Assembly: GCA_025358195.1 (NCBI GenBank)
Contig: JANYKP010000165.1
Location: 1-9,661 of the forward strand
Direction of reading: 5' to 3'
DNA length: 9,661 nt
DNA from: Cyclobacteriaceae bacterium
GTDB taxonomy: Bacteria > Bacteroidota > Bacteroidia > Cytophagales > Cyclobacteriaceae
Shown in pieces: positions 6,730 to 9,661 of this stretch (positions within the stretch are counted from its first letter, which is position 1; every line of letters begins with the position of its first letter). Position numbers and translations under genes: made by a program. The notes under the pieces were generated by a model. That model worked only from the letters and a program-made list of their open reading frames with translations. It was not told the origin of the DNA and did not search any database.

Positions 6730-8190
6730 ATGAAATCACTGCCGCTTTATATTTTTATCGCCGTTTCCATTACCGGCTTTTCGCAAAACCCCGACTTACC
6801 AACTGACTTCTTAAGCAAGGAATTTCATAAGCAGCGCCGTCAACAACTGCGGGAAAACATGCCGCCAAATTCCGTAGCGGTATTTTTTGCCAACGCGGTA
6901 AGAAACCGGGCCAACGATGTAGAGTATGCCTATCACCAGGACCCGGATTTTTATTACCTCACTGGCTATAAAGAGCCAGACGCTGTGTTGCTGATTTTTA
7001 AGGACAAGCAAACTTCAACCACAGGCACGGCCTACGATGAAATCATATTCGTGCAGCCACGCAATGCCTTGGCAGAAATGTGGACGGGCCGCAGGCTGGG
7101 CGATGCCGGCGTGCGTGAACAACTCGGCTTTGAACTTTCTTTCAATAACAAGGAATTTAAGAAATACAATATTGATTTTTCCAAATTCGATGAAGTACTC
7201 TTCCATGAATTCCAAAATGATGTGAGAAATGATCCGCGTGACTCATCCGACCTCTATGATCTGGTCAATCAATTCAAGGCAAAGGCAAATTTCCAGGAAA
7301 AAACCGGGCTCACCCTGAGTGTGGAACCACAAAGAAACAACTTGAATGCGTTGAAGCTTGGCAGTATCATGGATGGGTTGCGCGGCATTAAGACACCCGA
7401 AGAACTTGAATTGATCCAACGCGCAGTAAGAATTTCCTGTCAGGGACAGGTGGAAGTGATGAAGGCCATGAAACCCGGCATGTCCGAACGTGAAGTGCAG
7501 GGAATACACGAATTTATTTTTAAAAAATATCAGGCTGAAGATCTTGGCTATGGTTCCATTGTGGGAGGCGGTCACAACGGTTGCATTTTACATTACATCG
7601 AAAACTACAAACCCTCCATCACCAACAAAGAACTGGTGCTTATGGACCTTGGTGCCGAATACCACGGCTACACCGCCGACATTACCCGTACCATTCCCGC
7701 CAGCGGGAAATTCTCACCTGAACAAAAGCAGATTTATGACATTGTCTTGAATGCGCAACAATCGGCCATTGATGCTATCAAGCCCGGCGTGACGTTCCAA
7801 CAGATCAGTAAAATCGCCCGGGATATTGTCAACATAGGATTAAAAGACCTGGGCATCATTCAAAATGAATCCGAGGGGACCCGGTACTATCCGCATGGCC
7901 TCTCCCATCACCTTGGCCTGGACGTACACGATCGAGGTGATTATGGAGAACTGAAAGAGAATATGGTTATAACCGTGGAACCCGGCATTTATATTCCGGA
8001 CGACAGCAACTGTGATAAGAAATGGCTGGGCATTGCAGTGCGTATTGAAGATGATGTGCTGGTGACAAAAGACGGACATGAACTGCTTTCAGGATCGGCA
8101 CCACGCACTACCAGGGAGATTGAAGCGATGATGAAACTCCCGAGCGTGCTTGATAATTTTATTTTACCATCCATTGAAAAAAAGAAATAA
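6730..8190 (+). CDS. Secreted Xaa-Pro aminopeptidase (M24B)
   Basis: A 486-residue exported enzyme that removes N-terminal residues preceding proline. Signal peptide: MKSLPLYIFIAVSITGFSQ, with cleavage near residue 18-19. Residues ~28-180 are the aminopeptidase-P N-terminal domain (VAVFFANAVRNRANDVEYAYHQDPDFYYLTGYKEPDAVL). The catalytic pita-bread domain carries the full set of five metal ligands: Asp306 (LMDLGAEY), Asp317 (TADITRT), His393 (HGLSHHLGLDVHD), Glu417 (ITVEPGIY) and Glu440 (VRIEDD). His288, His389 and His400 match the accessory histidines of E. coli PepP. Length agrees with the family, and no key residue is missing. Because it is exported, it probably works in the periplasm on peptide nutrients, unlike cytoplasmic PepP. 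It is the first gene of a tight three-hydrolase run; the next start is 1 base after its stop. The start ATG has no strong Shine-Dalgarno. Confidence 0.95.
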   Translation: MKSLPLYIFIAVSITGFSQNPDLPTDFLSKEFHKQRRQQLRENMPPNSVAVFFANAVRNRANDVEYAYHQDPDFYYLTGYKEPDAVLLIFKDKQTSTTGTAYDEIIFVQPRNALAEMWTGRRLGDAGVREQLGFELSFNNKEFKKYNIDFSKFDEVLFHEFQNDVRNDPRDSSDLYDLVNQFKAKANFQEKTGLTLSVEPQRNNLNALKLGSIMDGLRGIKTPEELELIQRAVRISCQGQVEVMKAMKPGMSEREVQGIHEFIFKKYQAEDLGYGSIVGGGHNGCILHYIENYKPSITNKELVLMDLGAEYHGYTADITRTIPASGKFSPEQKQIYDIVLNAQQSAIDAIKPGVTFQQISKIARDIVNIGLKDLGIIQNESEGTRYYPHGLSHHLGLDVHDRGDYGELKENMVITVEPGIYIPDDSNCDKKWLGIAVRIEDDVLVTKDGHELLSGSAPRTTREIEAMMKLPSVLDNFILPSIEKKK

Positions 8191-8191
8191 C

Positions 8192-9241
8192 ATGTTACGA
8201 CTAATCCTATTGTTTCTGGTTCTGAACTTTTCAGTTCAGGGACAAAAAATCTGGACAGCAACCCAGGCAAACGATTGGTACAATAAACAGCCATGGCTGG
8301 TCGGTTGTAATTTTATTCCCAGCACCGCCATCAACGAACTGGAAATGTGGCAGGCCGAAACGTTCGATCCAAAAACCATCGACCGGGAACTGGGTTGGGC
8401 GCAAGACCTGGGCTTCAATGTCATCCGGGTCTATTTACATAACCTCGCCTGGGAAACAGATAAAGAAGGTTTCAAAAAAAGAATTCATGAATTCCTGGCC
8501 ATTACAGAAAAGCATAAAATCAAAGTGCTTTTTGTTCTTTTCGACGATTGTTGGCTACCGGACCCTAAACCAGGCAAACAGCCGGAGCCCATACCCGGGG
8601 TGCATAATAGCGGTTGGCTGCGTGCGCCCGGCCCAGCCATTGTAGGTGATGCCGAAAAGTGGGATGTTCTTGAATTGTATGTGAAGGATATTCTTATTCA
8701 ATTTAGAAATGACAACCGCATTTTAATGTGGGATTTGTACAACGAGCCTGGCAACAGTGATATGACCGAAATCTCCTTCCCGTTTATGCAGGAAATATTT
8801 CGCTGGGCCTGGTCTGTTCGGCCATCCCAACCCCTCACATGCGCTACGTGGAATGGTGGAGAGAAATTCAAACGGTACAATGACTTTCAGTTGCAAAATT
8901 CCGATGTCATCACCTTTCACAACTACAGTGACGCAAAAAACCTGGAGGCGGAAATTCTTCGCTTGCAAAAACACGACAGGCCATTAATTTGCAGCGAGTA
9001 CATGGCCCGGACTAACCATAGCACGTTTGAAAAAAATCTCCCGGTCCTAAAAAAACATAAAGTCGGCGCGATCAATTGGGGCCTGGTGAGTGGCAAGACC
9101 AATACCATCTTTCCCTGGGGCTCAAAAGAGGGCACACCGGAACCCGCTATCTGGTTTCATGACGTTTTTCGGAAGGACGGTAGCGCTTTCAGTGAAAAGG
9201 AAGTTAAGCTGATTAAAGAACTAACCCGGCCATCGAAGTAA
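8192..9241 (+). CDS. Secreted GH5-like glycoside hydrolase (cellulase family)
   Basis: A 349-residue exported protein. The ATG at 8192 follows the aminopeptidase stop by 1 base and opens a clean signal peptide (MLRLILLFLVLNFSVQGQ, cleavage ~17). An upstream in-frame TTG at 8150 would add 14 residues overlapping the previous gene and is rejected. The body reads as a (beta/alpha)8 clan-A hydrolase: IDRELGWAQDLGFNVIRVYL (~63-82), KIKVLFVLFDDCW (~109-121), MWDLYNEPG with Glu185 as candidate acid/base, FHNYSD with His243, RPLICSEYMAR with Glu269 as candidate nucleophile, and INWGLVSG with Trp296. Such proteins are often labelled 'cellulase family' or '1,4-beta-xylanase' in this phylum, but the substrate is not fixed by sequence. 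Co-location with a peptidase and a serine hydrolase suggests degradation of external or cell-wall polymers (inference). Confidence 0.82.
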   Translation: MLRLILLFLVLNFSVQGQKIWTATQANDWYNKQPWLVGCNFIPSTAINELEMWQAETFDPKTIDRELGWAQDLGFNVIRVYLHNLAWETDKEGFKKRIHEFLAITEKHKIKVLFVLFDDCWLPDPKPGKQPEPIPGVHNSGWLRAPGPAIVGDAEKWDVLELYVKDILIQFRNDNRILMWDLYNEPGNSDMTEISFPFMQEIFRWAWSVRPSQPLTCATWNGGEKFKRYNDFQLQNSDVITFHNYSDAKNLEAEILRLQKHDRPLICSEYMARTNHSTFEKNLPVLKKHKVGAINWGLVSGKTNTIFPWGSKEGTPEPAIWFHDVFRKDGSAFSEKEVKLIKELTRPSK

Positions 9242-9243
9242 AA

Positions 9244-9661
9244 ATGAAAAAAATCATCCTGCTTCTTCTACTATTCTCGTGTTCGAGGGAGCCATCCTTT
9301 CAGACAAAAATGGATCGGTATTTTTCACAATTGTTCGCCACAGACCAGCCTGGGGGCGCCATACTTGTCATGAAAGACACGATGATAATTTTTTCAAAGG
9401 GCTATGGTATAAGTGACTTGAATACGAAAGAACCCATCACAACCAAAACGCTTTTCAACCTCGGTTCGATCTCAAAAACATTTGTATCGAATGGCATCCT
9501 GATTCTACAAAAGCAGGGTAAACTTTCCGTTGAGGACAGTCTTTTAAAATACTTTCCAAATTTTAAGAATAAAACAATCGCACAAAAAGTAAAGATCAAG
9601 CACCTCCTTACTCACCTTACGATTATCGGGGAGGCCGGAGGTGTGCGTGAGGAGGTGCTTG
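9244..9661 (+). CDS. Serine beta-lactamase-family lipoprotein, N-terminal part
   Basis: The gene starts 2 bases after the glycoside hydrolase stop and runs off the window; 139 residues are visible. MKKIILLLLLFSC gives a lipoprotein signal with Cys13. GGAILVMKDTMIIFSKGYGISDLNTKEPIT and LGSISKTF (71-80), with Ser75 and Lys78 as the catalytic SxxK, identify the class-C beta-lactamase/DD-peptidase-like family. LSVEDSLLKYFPNFKN (~94-109) and KIKHLLTH (117-124) also fit. Past residue 124 the visible frame (LTIIGEAGGVREEVL) no longer matches the family's usual HTSGLPD. This coincides with the inverted repeat at 9597-9661, and reading that segment on the other strand restores the motif in frame. The gene is therefore either interrupted by a micro-inversion or damaged by an artefact at the sequence end. 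The Tyr and KTG-like motifs would lie beyond the window. Role: likely a periplasm-facing esterase/peptidase, substrate unknown. Confidence 0.85.
   Translation, partial: MKKIILLLLLFSCSREPSFQTKMDRYFSQLFATDQPGGAILVMKDTMIIFSKGYGISDLNTKEPITTKTLFNLGSISKTFVSNGILILQKQGKLSVEDSLLKYFPNFKNKTIAQKVKIKHLLTHLTIIGEAGGVREEVL
9597..9661. repeat. 12-bp inverted repeat bounding an apparently inverted segment
   Basis: CAAGCACCTCCT (9597-9608) is the exact reverse complement of AGGAGGTGCTTG (9650-9661); with two mismatches the arms extend to 19 bp (9597-9615 and 9643-9661). The right arm ends exactly at the last base of the window. Read as written, the host frame gives HLLTHLTIIGEAGGVREE. Read with the 65 bases flipped, the same frame gives HLLTHTSGLPDNRKVSKE, the family motif. 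Both orientations are free of stops. Confidence 0.85.

Noticed and set aside
8150..8191. Earlier TTG start for the GH5-like gene
   Set aside because: It would overlap the aminopeptidase C-terminus and place charged residues ahead of the signal peptide; the ATG at 8192 gives a clean signal.

Overview
The window looks like a chromosomal segment from a member of the Bacteroidota, perhaps a Cytophagales-type bacterium; the order is a guess from overall flavour only. Supporting signs are starts without clear Shine-Dalgarno sequences, short Bacteroidota-style lipoprotein signals, an OmpL-like beta-barrel porin of the family common in this phylum, a compact 'CCCG...CGGG + T-run' terminator, and a secreted M24 aminopeptidase with a signal ending in FSQ. 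No rRNA, tRNA, CRISPR array, transposase or phage gene was seen.

Left part (3-3250, all + strand). The window opens inside the 3' end of a biotin carboxyl carrier gene (intact EAMKMEN biotinylation site). A tight run of five genes follows: a long coiled-coil protein with a PD-(D/E)XK nuclease-like core resembling RmuC, an unrecognised 159-residue protein with an HxxxHxxxE motif, a small lipoprotein, a divergent stand-alone GroES-like protein, and a 70-residue basic/acidic small protein. Two junctions overlap by one base (TAGTG and TAATG), and the run ends in a hairpin terminator. It is probably one transcription unit with an unclear joint role.

Middle part (3307-6516). An outer-membrane beta-barrel porin (+) converges on an integral-membrane acyltransferase of the OpgC/acyltransferase-3 type (-). 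The acyltransferase is divergent from a GNAT N-acetyltransferase (+). Between the two divergent starts lies a perfect 11-bp-stem hairpin that resembles a REP-type palindromic element.

Right part (6730-9661, + strand). Three exported hydrolases are packed with gaps of only 1 and 2 bases: a Xaa-Pro aminopeptidase (M24B), a GH5-like glycoside hydrolase and a serine beta-lactamase-family lipoprotein that runs off the end.

The most striking observation is at the extreme 3' end. The last 65 bases are bounded by 12-bp perfect inverted repeats. As written, the hydrolase reading frame stays open but loses its family motif. When the segment is read in the opposite orientation, the same frame becomes HLLTHTSGLPDNR..., the expected family sequence. 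This is either a real micro-inversion (possibly invertible) or a fold-back library/assembly artefact at a contig end; the sequence alone cannot decide. I did not find a convincing undescribed multi-gene system, although the RmuC-like/HxxxH/GroES-like operon is worth a second look.
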